Below are positions 17,279 to 26,104 of a DNA stretch of 44,873 nucleotides, piece by piece. Position numbers and translations under genes: made by a program. The stretch covers positions 1-44,873 of the forward strand of contig DASUKA010000156.1 in NCBI GenBank assembly GCA_036278935.1. Direction: 5' to 3'. A model generated the notes under the pieces. It was given only the letters and a program-made list of their open reading frames with translations, searched no databases and was not told the DNA's origin. Within the stretch, counting starts at the first letter, position 1; the number at the start of each line of letters is the position of its first letter. Source of the DNA: DASSNR01 sp036278935 (lineage in GTDB: Bacteria > Gemmatimonadota > Gemmatimonadetes > Gemmatimonadales > Gemmatimonadaceae).

Positions 17279-19420
17279 ATGCGCGTCTGGCCCGGCCAAC
17301 CGTACCCGCTCGGCGCCACCTGGGACGGCGAAGGCGTCAACTTCGCCATCTTCTCCGAGGGGGCGACCGGCGTGGAGCTCTGCCTCTTCGCCCACCGGCA
17401 CGACGCCGAGGAATCGTTCCGCTATCAGATGCGCGAACGGAGCGACCAGACCTGGCACTGCTATCTCCCTGATGTCCGCCCCGGGCAGCTCTACGGCTTC
17501 CGCGTGCACGGCCCCTACAAGCCGGAGGAAGGGTTCCGCTTCAACCCGAACCAGCTCCTCATCGATCCCTACGCCAGGGCGATCAGCGGGACCATCCGCT
17601 GGAGCAACGCCCTCTTTGCGTACAAGATCGGCAGCCCGGACGACGACCTCGCCATGAGCACCACCAACAGTGCGGGGAGCGTCCCCAAGTGCGTCGTCGT
17701 CGACTCGGCATTCACCTGGGGCAATGACCGGCCGCCACGCGTTCCCTGGAACCGCACCGTGATCTACGAGTGTCACGTGAAGGGGATGACCATGCTCCAT
17801 CCGCAGGTGCCCGATGCGGTGCGCGGCACCTACTTGGGGCTCGCCTCCGAGCCGATCATCGAGCATCTCCAGTCGCTCGGCGTCACGGCGGTCGAGCTTC
17901 TCCCGGTGCATCACTTCGCCGTGGAGCGGCGGCTCGCCCAACTCGGTCTCACCAACTACTGGGGGTACAACTCCATCGGCTTCTTCGCGCCCGATGTACG
18001 CTACGCCACGGGATGGGGCGGGCAGCAGGTGGACGAGTTCAAGTCGATGGTCAAGCGGCTGCACTCGGCGGGGATCGAGGTGATCATGGATGTCGTCTAC
18101 AACCACACGGCCGAGGGGAATCATCTGGGCCCGACGCTCTCGCTGCGCGGCATCGACAACGCCGCGTACTACCGCCTCGACCCCGAGAACCCGCGCTACT
18201 ACGTCGATTTCACCGGGTGCGGCAACAGCCTCAACATGCTTCACATGCGCACCATCCAACTCATCATGGATTCGCTGCGCTACTGGGTGCTGGACATGCA
18301 CGTGGACGGCTTTCGCTTCGACCTCGCGCCGGTGCTCGCCCGCGAGCTGTACGACGTGAACCGGTTGAGCGCCTTCTTCGACATCATCCACCAGGACCCC
18401 GTGCTCTCGCAGGTGAAGCTGATCGCCGAGCCGTGGGACGTGGGGCCTGGCGGCTATCAGGTGGGGAACTTCCCCATCCGCTGGGCGGAATGGAACGGGA
18501 AGTACCGTGATACCGTGCGCAGCTTCTGGCGCGGCGATCCGGGCCGCGTGGGCGAGCTGGCCTCGCGGCTCTCGGGGAGCAGCGACATCTACCAGTGGAG
18601 CGACCGGCAGCCGTACGCCAGCATCAACTTCGTGATCGCGCACGACGGCTTCACCCTGCGCGACCTGGTGAGTTACGAGCAGAAGCACAACGAGGCGAAC
18701 GGCGAGGGGAACCGCGACGGCAGCGATCACAACCTGAGCCGGAACTGGGGCGTGGAAGGCCCCACCGACGATCCAGCGATTCTCGAGATGCGCGACCGGG
18801 CCGAGCGGAACTTCCTGGCCACGCTCGCGTTCTCGCAGGGCGTGCCGATGCTCTCGCACGGCGACGAGATGGGGCGAACGCAGCAGGGCAACAACAACGC
18901 CTACACGCAGGACAACCAGCTCACCTGGGTCCATTGGGATCTGAGCGAGCGGGAGCGGGAGCTCCTCGACTTCACACGCTACGTCTTCGCCCTGCGGCAG
19001 GCGAATCCGGTGCTCCGTCGGCGGAGCTTCTTCCGGCCCGTCGATTCAGCGGGCAAGCCGGATGTCCTCTGGCTCCGTCCCGACGGTGGGGAGATGACGG
19101 AAGCCGACTGGCGCAATCCGCAGAGCCACGTGCTGGGCATGCTTATCCAGGGCGCGGCCTCGGACGAGACCGACGAACACGGACAGCCGGTCAAGGGGGA
19201 TACGCTTCTGCTGCTGTTGAACAACGGGGCGGACGAGCAGCCGTTCGCGCTGCCGGCCATGGACGGATCCGGCATCTGGCTCCAGATCGTCAACACCATC
19301 ACGGCGTCCGAGGTGCACGCCGTGGAAGCGCACGACGTCACGCTGGCACCGTCTTCGCTCATCCTCATGCGGTACACCAGCAGGCGCCGGCATCAGCGCG
19401 CCGGGGAGGCGATCGGATGA
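17279..19420 (+). CDS. glgX: Glycogen debranching enzyme
   Basis: The 713-residue protein is the usual length for GlgX/TreX. It begins RVWPGQPYPLGATWDGEGVN (CBM48), followed by a GH13_11 barrel. The nucleophile is D348 (VDGFRFDLAPVLAR), the acid/base E384 (LIAEPWDVGPGGYQ), and the third acid D456 (VIAHDGFTLRDLV). It hydrolyses alpha-1,6 branches in glycogen. The frame is open far upstream to 16859, but that part only translates the heptamer repeat (runs of RLSPLAS), so ATG 17279 is taken. No Shine-Dalgarno sequence is seen. The stop overlaps the start of glgB. Confidence 0.93.
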   Translation: MRVWPGQPYPLGATWDGEGVNFAIFSEGATGVELCLFAHRHDAEESFRYQMRERSDQTWHCYLPDVRPGQLYGFRVHGPYKPEEGFRFNPNQLLIDPYARAISGTIRWSNALFAYKIGSPDDDLAMSTTNSAGSVPKCVVVDSAFTWGNDRPPRVPWNRTVIYECHVKGMTMLHPQVPDAVRGTYLGLASEPIIEHLQSLGVTAVELLPVHHFAVERRLAQLGLTNYWGYNSIGFFAPDVRYATGWGGQQVDEFKSMVKRLHSAGIEVIMDVVYNHTAEGNHLGPTLSLRGIDNAAYYRLDPENPRYYVDFTGCGNSLNMLHMRTIQLIMDSLRYWVLDMHVDGFRFDLAPVLARELYDVNRLSAFFDIIHQDPVLSQVKLIAEPWDVGPGGYQVGNFPIRWAEWNGKYRDTVRSFWRGDPGRVGELASRLSGSSDIYQWSDRQPYASINFVIAHDGFTLRDLVSYEQKHNEANGEGNRDGSDHNLSRNWGVEGPTDDPAILEMRDRAERNFLATLAFSQGVPMLSHGDEMGRTQQGNNNAYTQDNQLTWVHWDLSERERELLDFTRYVFALRQANPVLRRRSFFRPVDSAGKPDVLWLRPDGGEMTEADWRNPQSHVLGMLIQGAASDETDEHGQPVKGDTLLLLLNNGADEQPFALPAMDGSGIWLQIVNTITASEVHAVEAHDVTLAPSSLILMRYTSRRRHQRAGEAIG

Positions 19421-21705
19421 ATAGACAAGGCGGCGGGCGCGACGCGGAGCGGCGCAGAGGCCCGATACCATCCGGGGTGGGAGCCACACGCGAGACGCGC
19501 CGGATCGACGCGCCAAGCGCCGGCCAGGACGAGGTCGCGCACTTTCTGGCGGGCGATCTCTCCGACCCGCACCGGGTGCTCGGTGCACACCCCGCGGTGG
19601 TGAACGGTGTGGACGGCAGCATCGTCCGTGCCTTCCACCCCGATGCCGTGGCCGCCGTGTGCATTGTGGCGAGCGGCCGCACCTTCCCGCTCGACGGCGC
19701 GGAGGATGGGGATGGGCTGTTCGCGGCCTTTCTTCCCGGCGTCACCGTACCGGCGCACTACCGCATTCGGTTCTACTTTCCCGACGGGACGAGTTGGGAG
19801 CACGGCGATCCCTATCGCTTTCTCCCCACGCTGGGCGACGTCGACCTGCATCTCTTCAACGAGGGACGGCACCGGCGGCTGTGGAACGTGATGGGGGCGC
19901 ATCCGCGCACCATCGATGGCGAGGAGGGGGTGGCGTTCGCCGTCTGGGCGCCGAATGCGCGCCGCGCGAGCGTGGTCGGTGACTTCTGCAACTGGGATGG
20001 CCGGGTGTTCCCCATGCGCCCGCTCGGTAGCTCCGGCATCTACGAGCTGTTCGTGCCCGGCGTGGAGCCCGGCTCCCTCTACAAGTTCGAGCTCCTCACG
20101 CGCGAGGGACAGCTCCGCACGAAGACCGATCCCTTCGCCTTCGCCATGGAACTGCCGCCCGGCACCGCGTCACGCGTCGTGTCGCTGGATCAGTACCACT
20201 GGCGGGACAGCGCCTGGATGACCACCCGCGCGCAGCGTGATGCGTTGCGCGAGCCGATGGCTGTCTACGAGGTGCACCTGGGCTCGTGGGCGCGCGTGCC
20301 CGAAGCGGGACGGCGCTGGCTCAGCTACCGCGAGATCGCGCCCAAGCTCGCCGAGCACGCGCGTGGGCTCGGCTTCACGCACATCGAGCTGCTCCCCATC
20401 ATGGAGCACCCGTTCAGCGGGTCGTGGGGCTATCAGGTGTCGGGCTACTACGCACCCACCGCCCGCTTCGGCACGCCCGACGATTTCCGCTTCTTCGTGG
20501 ACACCTGCCACCGCGCGGGGCTGGGCGTCATCCTCGACTGGGTGCCCGCGCACTTCCCCAAGGACGACTTCGCGCTCCGCCGCTACGACGGCACCGCGCT
20601 CTACGAGCACCAGGACCCGCGCCTGGGCGAACACCCCGACTGGGGCACGCTCATCTTCAACTACGGGCGCGCCGAGGTGCGCAATTTCCTCACCGCCAAC
20701 GCACTGTACTGGCTCTCGGAGTTCCACATCGACGGGCTGCGCGTGGACGCGGTGGCCTCGATGCTCTATCTGGACTACAGCCGCAAGGCCGGTGAGTGGC
20801 TGCCCAACCGGTACGGTGGACGCGAGAACCTGGAGGCCATCGACTTCCTGCGCGAGACGAACGAGCTGGTGCGGACTGAGCACCCGGGGTGCATCATGGT
20901 CGCCGAGGAGTCCACAGCGTGGCCCGGCGTCACCAGACCCGCATCGGAGGGCGGGCTCGGCTTCACCTTCAAATGGAACATGGGGTGGATGCACGACACG
21001 CTCGCCTACTTCTCAGAAGACCCCATCCACCGCTCGTACCATCAGGATCAGCTCACCTTCGCGATGCTGTACGAGTACACCGAGCACTTCATCAATCCGC
21101 TGTCGCACGACGAGGTGGTGCACGGCAAGCGCTCGCTGCTCGACAAGATGCCGGGCGACGTGTGGCAGAAGTTCGCGAACCTGCGGCTGCTGCTCACCTA
21201 CCAGTACACGCGGCCCGGCAAGAAGCTGCTCTTCATGGGGACGGAGCTCGCGCCCTGGCGGGAGTGGAACCACGACCTGAGTCTCGACTGGCATCTGGCG
21301 CGCGAGCCCGAGCGCCAGGCGTTCGGCTGCTTCCTGCGGGAGCTCGGCGCGCTATACCGCGATACGCCCTCGCTCTGGCGCATGGATCCCGATCCCATCG
21401 GCTTCTCGTGGATCGATGCCTCCGACCGCGCGAGCTCGGTGATGTCATACGTGCGCTCCGATGGCGACAGCCACGTCGTGGTAGTGCTCAACATGACGCC
21501 CGTGCCACGGGAGAATTACCGGATCGGGGCGCCGTTCGCCGGAACATACAGCCGGCGCTTTTCCAGCGACGACCGCCGCTACGGCGGGAGCGAGGTGGAG
21601 ACGGCGGAGCGCGTTTCCACCGAGGCCGTCCCGATGCACGGGTACCCGCACTCGGTGAGTCTCACCCTGCCGCCGCTGGGGGCGCTGGTGCTTTCGCCGG
21701 AGTGA
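19417..21705 (+). CDS. glgB: 1,4-alpha-glucan branching enzyme
   Basis: This 762-residue protein has an N1 beta domain (residues about 40-140), CBM48 (FAVWAPNARRASVVGDFCNW), and a GH13_9 barrel. Catalytic residues are D444 (HIDGLRVDAVASMLYLDY) and E497 (IMVAEESTAWPGVT), 53 residues apart as in the E. coli enzyme, with the third acid in PLSHDEVVHGKRSL. It makes alpha-1,6 branches on the linear glucan made by GlgE. The ATG overlaps the glgX stop (ATGA) and GGGGAGG precedes it. The first 35 residues are Arg/Gly-rich and not part of the fold. Confidence 0.95.
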   Translation: MNRQGGGRDAERRRGPIPSGVGATRETRRIDAPSAGQDEVAHFLAGDLSDPHRVLGAHPAVVNGVDGSIVRAFHPDAVAAVCIVASGRTFPLDGAEDGDGLFAAFLPGVTVPAHYRIRFYFPDGTSWEHGDPYRFLPTLGDVDLHLFNEGRHRRLWNVMGAHPRTIDGEEGVAFAVWAPNARRASVVGDFCNWDGRVFPMRPLGSSGIYELFVPGVEPGSLYKFELLTREGQLRTKTDPFAFAMELPPGTASRVVSLDQYHWRDSAWMTTRAQRDALREPMAVYEVHLGSWARVPEAGRRWLSYREIAPKLAEHARGLGFTHIELLPIMEHPFSGSWGYQVSGYYAPTARFGTPDDFRFFVDTCHRAGLGVILDWVPAHFPKDDFALRRYDGTALYEHQDPRLGEHPDWGTLIFNYGRAEVRNFLTANALYWLSEFHIDGLRVDAVASMLYLDYSRKAGEWLPNRYGGRENLEAIDFLRETNELVRTEHPGCIMVAEESTAWPGVTRPASEGGLGFTFKWNMGWMHDTLAYFSEDPIHRSYHQDQLTFAMLYEYTEHFINPLSHDEVVHGKRSLLDKMPGDVWQKFANLRLLLTYQYTRPGKKLLFMGTELAPWREWNHDLSLDWHLAREPERQAFGCFLRELGALYRDTPSLWRMDPDPIGFSWIDASDRASSVMSYVRSDGDSHVVVVLNMTPVPRENYRIGAPFAGTYSRRFSSDDRRYGGSEVETAERVSTEAVPMHGYPHSVSLTLPPLGALVLSPE

Positions 21706-21835
21706 GGGCGGGGGCGCGTATCGGAATCGGGTGGCGCCCCGCACCAACTCCTGCGCGCGTGCCGCTCCCCCATCGCACACGCTACGGCGCCGGCTTGGCC
21801 CCGCGCGTTCCGGCCTTCTCCCTCCCTTCCCTGGC

Positions 21836-22330
21836 TTACGACCCGCTCGTCCATCGCATCTCGTTCGTCGACACGAAGCCGAGCTGGTCGTAGAGCAGCC
21901 GGCCCTCGCGCGAGGCATGCAGCGCGAGACGATTGACCCCGTGCCGCGGCGCCCACTCGAGCAGCTGCCGCATGAGCTGCTTCGCGACCCCACGCCGGCG
22001 CCAGCTCCGCTCCGTGAACACGTTCACCACGAATCCATCCGGTCCGAACGCCAGCGCGTGGGCGTCGGGACCCATGTGCGGCAGCACGGCACGCAGCTGC
22101 ACGCCGATGCCGGCGATGACCCTCTCCGGCTCCGTGGCAGGCGCGGCCAGCCAGCCGACGTACTCGCCAGTTGGCATCGCTGTCTCCAGGTAGCGGCGTG
22201 TCGCGTCGATCATGGAGCTGTACAGCGCATCGGGCAGTGTGCCGATGTCCCGGAACATGTCGGCGCGATGGCGGGCGATAGTCGGCGCATCGGCGAGCGT
22301 CGCTATGCGTATGAGGAAAGGGGTGGTCAT
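21836..22330 (-). CDS. GNAT-family N-acetyltransferase
   Basis: This 164-residue protein starts MTTPFLIRIATLADAPTIAR. The acetyl-CoA pyrophosphate loop is ERSWRRRGVAKQLMRQLLEW, and the C-terminal strand is EGRLLYDQLGFVSTNEMRW. The fold is a complete GNAT. The substrate is unknown. The frame is open to 22489, but upstream codons overlap the promoter area of the divergent hydrolase gene. ATG 22330 matches the family start. Confidence 0.8.
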   Translation of the reverse strand: MTTPFLIRIATLADAPTIARHRADMFRDIGTLPDALYSSMIDATRRYLETAMPTGEYVGWLAAPATEPERVIAGIGVQLRAVLPHMGPDAHALAFGPDGFVVNVFTERSWRRRGVAKQLMRQLLEWAPRHGVNRLALHASREGRLLYDQLGFVSTNEMRWTSGS

Positions 22331-22458
22331 ATCGGATGACATGCAGTGACCGTCGCACATCGATACGCTCTGGACCGTCGGCAAACAAGCGGTAACTTCC
22401 CCCCGATCTCCAACCCACGCGGCCGAGCAGGGCCGCGGCCCCAGCCCGGAGCTCCACG

Positions 22459-24321
22459 ATGTCCCTCCCGCGCATCGTTCGCCGTCCAACGCTTCCCGTT
22501 GCCCTCCTGCTGCTCACCACGTCCGTCCTCGGCGCCCAGCAGCCCGACACCGCCGCCGGCTTCGACCTCACCGAGGTCATGATTCCCATGCGCGACGGCG
22601 TGAAGCTGCATACGACGATCTTCGCGCCGAGGGGCACCCATGCGCCGCTCCCGTTCATCCTCACGCGCACCCCCTACGGCATCGCGCACGCCGCGCGCAA
22701 CCTGCGCGGTTACTACAAGGCGCTGGCCGACGACGGCTACATCTTCGTCTTCCAGGATATTCGCGGGCGCTACGGCTCCGAGGGGCAGTTCGTGATGCAG
22801 CGCCCGCCCCGCGATCGCAAGGACCCCAAGGCGATCGACGAGAGCACCGACACCTACGACACCATCGACTGGCTCTTGAAGCACGTGCCGAACAACAACG
22901 GCCGCGTGGGGATGCTCGGCATCTCGTACCCCGGCTGGCTCACCGTGATGGCGATGCTCGATCCGCACCCCGCACTCAAGGCCGTCTCACCGCAGGCCTC
23001 ACCGGCCGACATGTTCATCGGTGATGACTTCCATCACAACGGCGCCTTCCGCCTGAGCTATGGCTTCGAATACGCCGCGATGATGGAGACGTCCAAGACG
23101 AACGAGAACTTCGCCTTCGACCGGTACGACACCTACCAGTGGTACCTCGATCTGGGTCCGCTCTCGAACGTGAACGCCAAGTACCTGCACGGGAAGATGC
23201 CCACCTGGAACAACTTCGTGGCGCACCCGAACTATGACGCGTTCTGGCAGAAGCAGGCGGCTGCGCCATACCTCACGCGCGTCACGGTTCCCACACTCAA
23301 CGTGGCGGGATGGTGGGATCAGGAGGACTTCTACGGTCCGGTGAAGATCTACGAGACGCTGGAGCCGCACGACACGAAGCACCTGAACTATCTGGTCGTA
23401 GGGCCGTGGAACCATGGCGGCTGGTCGCGCGCTCGGGGGGACACGCTGGGCGCCATTCCTTTTGGCAGCCCGACGTCCAGGTACTTCCAGGAGAAGATCC
23501 TGGCGCCCTGGTTCGCGCATTTCCTGAAGGATGAGGGCGCGCTGCACGAGCCCGAAGCGGTGACCTTCGAGGCGGGCGACGACCAGTGGAAATCGTGGAA
23601 CGCCTGGCCGCCCAAGCGCGAGAGCACCGCCAGGCATCTCTACTTCCATGCCGATGGCCAGCTCTCATTCGAACAGCCCGCCGATCGCGACGCGCGGGCG
23701 TCGGACAGCTACGTGTCCGATCCCGCGCACCCGGTGCCGTACCGACATCGCCCCATCCAGGCAACGTACTTTCCGCACGGCTCCAACTGGTACACCTGGC
23801 TGCTCGAGGATCAGCGATTTGTCGATCACCGGCCCGGCGTGCTCAGCTGGGAGACACCGCCGCTCGACCATGACGTGACGATCGCGGGCGACATCACGGC
23901 AAAGCTGTTCGTCTCCACCACCGGCACCGATGGCGACTGGATCGTCAAGCTCATCGATGTCTATCCGGAAGCCTACCCGCGGGACTGGAAGCTCTCCGGC
24001 TACGAGCTGATGGTGGCGAACGACGTCTTCCGCGGGCGCTTTCGGAAGAGCTTCCAGAAGCCCGTGCCCTTCGTGCCGGGCAAGGTCACGCCCATCACCA
24101 TCGATCTCCACACACAGGATTACCGGTTCGAGAAGGGGCACCGAATCATGGTGCAGGTGCAGAGCACGTGGTTCCCGCTCATCGATCGCAACCCGCAGAC
24201 CTTCGTGCCCAACATCTTCACGGCAAAGGCGTCCGACTACCAGGCGGCGACGATCCATGTGTATCGCTCGGCGCGGTGGCCGTCGTCGGTGGAGGTGCAC
24301 GTCGTGGGCTCGTCGAACTGA
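22459..24321 (+). CDS. Secreted CocE/NonD-family serine hydrolase (X-Pro dipeptidyl-peptidase-like)
   Basis: A Sec signal peptide (cleavage near LGAQ, residue 26) leads to an alpha/beta hydrolase with nucleophile S156 in GMLGISYPGWLT. The oxyanion region is QDIRGRYGSEGQF, the acid is in GWWDQEDFYG, and the His is in GPWNHGGWSR. A C-terminal jelly-roll domain ends SSVEVHVVGSSN. The layout fits alpha-amino acid ester hydrolases, cocaine esterase and glutaryl-7-ACA acylase relatives, which act on esters or amides outside the cytoplasm. The last 104 bp overlap the convergent gene at 24218. Confidence 0.88.
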   Translation: MSLPRIVRRPTLPVALLLLTTSVLGAQQPDTAAGFDLTEVMIPMRDGVKLHTTIFAPRGTHAPLPFILTRTPYGIAHAARNLRGYYKALADDGYIFVFQDIRGRYGSEGQFVMQRPPRDRKDPKAIDESTDTYDTIDWLLKHVPNNNGRVGMLGISYPGWLTVMAMLDPHPALKAVSPQASPADMFIGDDFHHNGAFRLSYGFEYAAMMETSKTNENFAFDRYDTYQWYLDLGPLSNVNAKYLHGKMPTWNNFVAHPNYDAFWQKQAAAPYLTRVTVPTLNVAGWWDQEDFYGPVKIYETLEPHDTKHLNYLVVGPWNHGGWSRARGDTLGAIPFGSPTSRYFQEKILAPWFAHFLKDEGALHEPEAVTFEAGDDQWKSWNAWPPKRESTARHLYFHADGQLSFEQPADRDARASDSYVSDPAHPVPYRHRPIQATYFPHGSNWYTWLLEDQRFVDHRPGVLSWETPPLDHDVTIAGDITAKLFVSTTGTDGDWIVKLIDVYPEAYPRDWKLSGYELMVANDVFRGRFRKSFQKPVPFVPGKVTPITIDLHTQDYRFEKGHRIMVQVQSTWFPLIDRNPQTFVPNIFTAKASDYQAATIHVYRSARWPSSVEVHVVGSSN

Positions 24322-24952
24322 CGACATCCGTCAGCCAGCTCGCCGCCGCCCGCACCTCGGTCGCGGCGAGCGCGTGGCTTCCGTTGGTCCAGTGATGCGT
24401 CACACGCGCACCGGCGCGCTCGAGCAGTGCCGCCAGACGCGCGGCGTTCTCCGGCTGGATGAGCTGATCGCCGCGCGCGTTGGCGAGAAAGACCGGGGTG
24501 CCCGGGAGCGACGGGAGCGTCGCGGGCTCGAACGGCACCATCGCCCGGAAGAGTACCGCGCCCGCAAACAGCTGCGGGTATGTGAGGAGCGCGCTCGCCG
24601 CGATGTTCGCGCCGTTGGAGTAGCCCACCGCGATCACGCGCGAGGCATCGAAACCATAGAGCGCTGCCGCCGCGGCGAGGAACGCCGCCAGCTCGCCGGT
24701 GCGGCGCGCGAGGTCCACCTCATCGAACACGCCCACGGCACGGCGCCGGAAGAAGCGCGGCATCCCGTGCTCCAGCACCTGCCCGCGCGGCGCCAGGCGT
24801 GCCGCGCCGGGAAGCAGCATGGCGCCCAGCGACAGGAGATCGTTCTCATCGCCTCCCGTGCCGTGCAGCAGGAAGAGCGTCCAGCGCCCGGCCGGGCCGG
24901 TACCGGGCACGAAGCGGTGAATGACGCCGAGGTCGGAGACAGGGAGTGTCAT
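24218..24952 (-). CDS. Cytosolic alpha/beta hydrolase, MhqD/carboxylesterase type
   Basis: The protein has the small carboxylesterase/phospholipase fold: LFLLHGTGGDENDLL (oxyanion loop), GYSNGANIAA (S112), NARGDQLIQPENA (D162) and TNGSHALAATEV (H193). In Firmicutes such hydrolases (MhqD, YodD group) work with ring-cleaving dioxygenases in quinone detoxification, and here the gene is divergent from an MhqO-like dioxygenase. The natural fold should end around residue 210. The remaining 34 residues (Pro/Ser/Thr-rich) are read from the antisense strand of the neighbouring hydrolase gene, which suggests that the original stop was lost. Confidence 0.85.
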   Translation of the reverse strand: MTLPVSDLGVIHRFVPGTGPAGRWTLFLLHGTGGDENDLLSLGAMLLPGAARLAPRGQVLEHGMPRFFRRRAVGVFDEVDLARRTGELAAFLAAAAALYGFDASRVIAVGYSNGANIAASALLTYPQLFAGAVLFRAMVPFEPATLPSLPGTPVFLANARGDQLIQPENAARLAALLERAGARVTHHWTNGSHALAATEVRAAASWLTDVVSSTSPRRAPPPTTATAPSDTHGSSPPGSRTPLP

Positions 24953-25061
24953 TGGCGATGAATCCTCGTGCGTGGAGAAGCTGCCATCGAACTGCCATCA
25001 GGTGGAACCGCGGGCCGACGACGGACGTTCCCTCCAGGTACATCCAGCGGGAGAGGACCGT

Positions 25062-26012
25062 ATGGAGCTGACCGGCATTCATCATCTGACCGCCATATCG
25101 GCGGCCATCCGGGAGAACCATCGCTTCTACACGCAGACGCTCGGGATGCGGCTCGTGAAGCGCTCGGTGAATCAGGACGACGTGAGCGCCTATCACCTCT
25201 TCTACTCCGATGCGAAGGGGAGCCCCGGCAGCGACGTCACCTTCTTCGACTGGCCCATGCCGCGTGAGCAGCGCGGCACGCACGCCATCACGCGCACACA
25301 TCTGCGCGTGGCCGGGCTTCCGGCGCTCGAGTGGTGGAGGGAGCATCTGCGCGAGCGCGGCGTTGCGGCCGGCGAGATCAGCGAACGCGACCACCGCCTC
25401 GTGCTCGATCTCGAGGACCCGGAGGGACAGCGCCTCACCCTCGTGGATGACGGCGGCGCGGGCGACGCGCATCCATGGGAGCGGAGCCCCGTACCCGCCG
25501 AGCACCAGGTGCGTGGCCTGGGGCCGATCATGCTGAGCGTGCCGGATCTCCACCCCACCGAGGCGCTGCTCCGCACGGCGCTCGGCATGCGCCCCGTGCG
25601 CGAGTACGCGCATCCCGACAACCCGGCGCACACGGTGCACGTGTATGAGATGGGCCCCGGCGGTGCAGCGGCAGAGCTGCATGTTGCCGTGCAGCCGGCG
25701 CTGCCGCGCGCGCGGCAGGGCGCCGGCGGTGTGCATCATGTGGCCTTCCGCACGCCCACGTACGAGGAACACGCCGAGTGGGTGAACCGGATCGCCGCCC
25801 TGCGGATCCCCAACAGCGGGCTGGTGGATCGCTATTACTTCCGGAGTCTCTACTTCCGCGAGCCGAACGGGATTCTGTTCGAGATCGCATCCGATGTGCC
25901 GGGCTTCGCGGTGGACGAGGACGAGGCGACACTCGGTGAGCAGATCGTGCTGCCGCCATTTCTCGAGCCCAGGCGCGCGGAGATCGTGGCGGGGCTCCAG
26001 CCCATCGACTGA
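25062..26012 (+). CDS. Ring-cleaving dioxygenase, VOC family (MhqO/MhqA-like)
   Basis: Two or more vicinal-oxygen-chelate modules are present. The first begins MELTGIHHLTAISAAIRENH and the second has GVHHVAFRTPTYEEH. The metal ligands are the His of GIHHLT, the His of GVHHVAF and the Glu of GILFEIASDVPG. Relatives cleave hydroquinones with Fe(II). The start at ATG 25062 is supported by GGAGAGG six bases upstream. The 109-bp divergent gap to the MhqD-like gene suggests shared control by a MarR-type regulator, which is not seen in the window. Confidence 0.87.
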   Translation: MELTGIHHLTAISAAIRENHRFYTQTLGMRLVKRSVNQDDVSAYHLFYSDAKGSPGSDVTFFDWPMPREQRGTHAITRTHLRVAGLPALEWWREHLRERGVAAGEISERDHRLVLDLEDPEGQRLTLVDDGGAGDAHPWERSPVPAEHQVRGLGPIMLSVPDLHPTEALLRTALGMRPVREYAHPDNPAHTVHVYEMGPGGAAAELHVAVQPALPRARQGAGGVHHVAFRTPTYEEHAEWVNRIAALRIPNSGLVDRYYFRSLYFREPNGILFEIASDVPGFAVDEDEATLGEQIVLPPFLEPRRAEIVAGLQPID

Positions 26013-26024
26013 GCTGACGGGCAG

Positions 26025-26064
26025 ACCATGCCGCCGCTCACGCGTGCTTGAGCGGCGGCATGGT
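26025..26064. terminator. Perfect 16-bp stem with 8-nt loop
   Basis: ACCATGCCGCCGCTCA (26025-26040) and its exact reverse complement (26049-26064) flank CGCGTGCT. It lies 12 bp after the dioxygenase stop and 40 bp before the antiporter start. No T-run follows, so it may be a terminator, an RNA stability element or part of the antiporter leader. Confidence 0.55.
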
Positions 26065-26104
26065 GATCGCCATACGAGTCGTACCTCCTGTCGGAGCCAC
26101 CGGC

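Noticed and set aside
17087..18934. Long minus-strand frame of 615 codons
   Set aside because: It is antisense to glgX, rich in His, Arg and Val, and includes the repeat translation. It is a shadow of the real gene.
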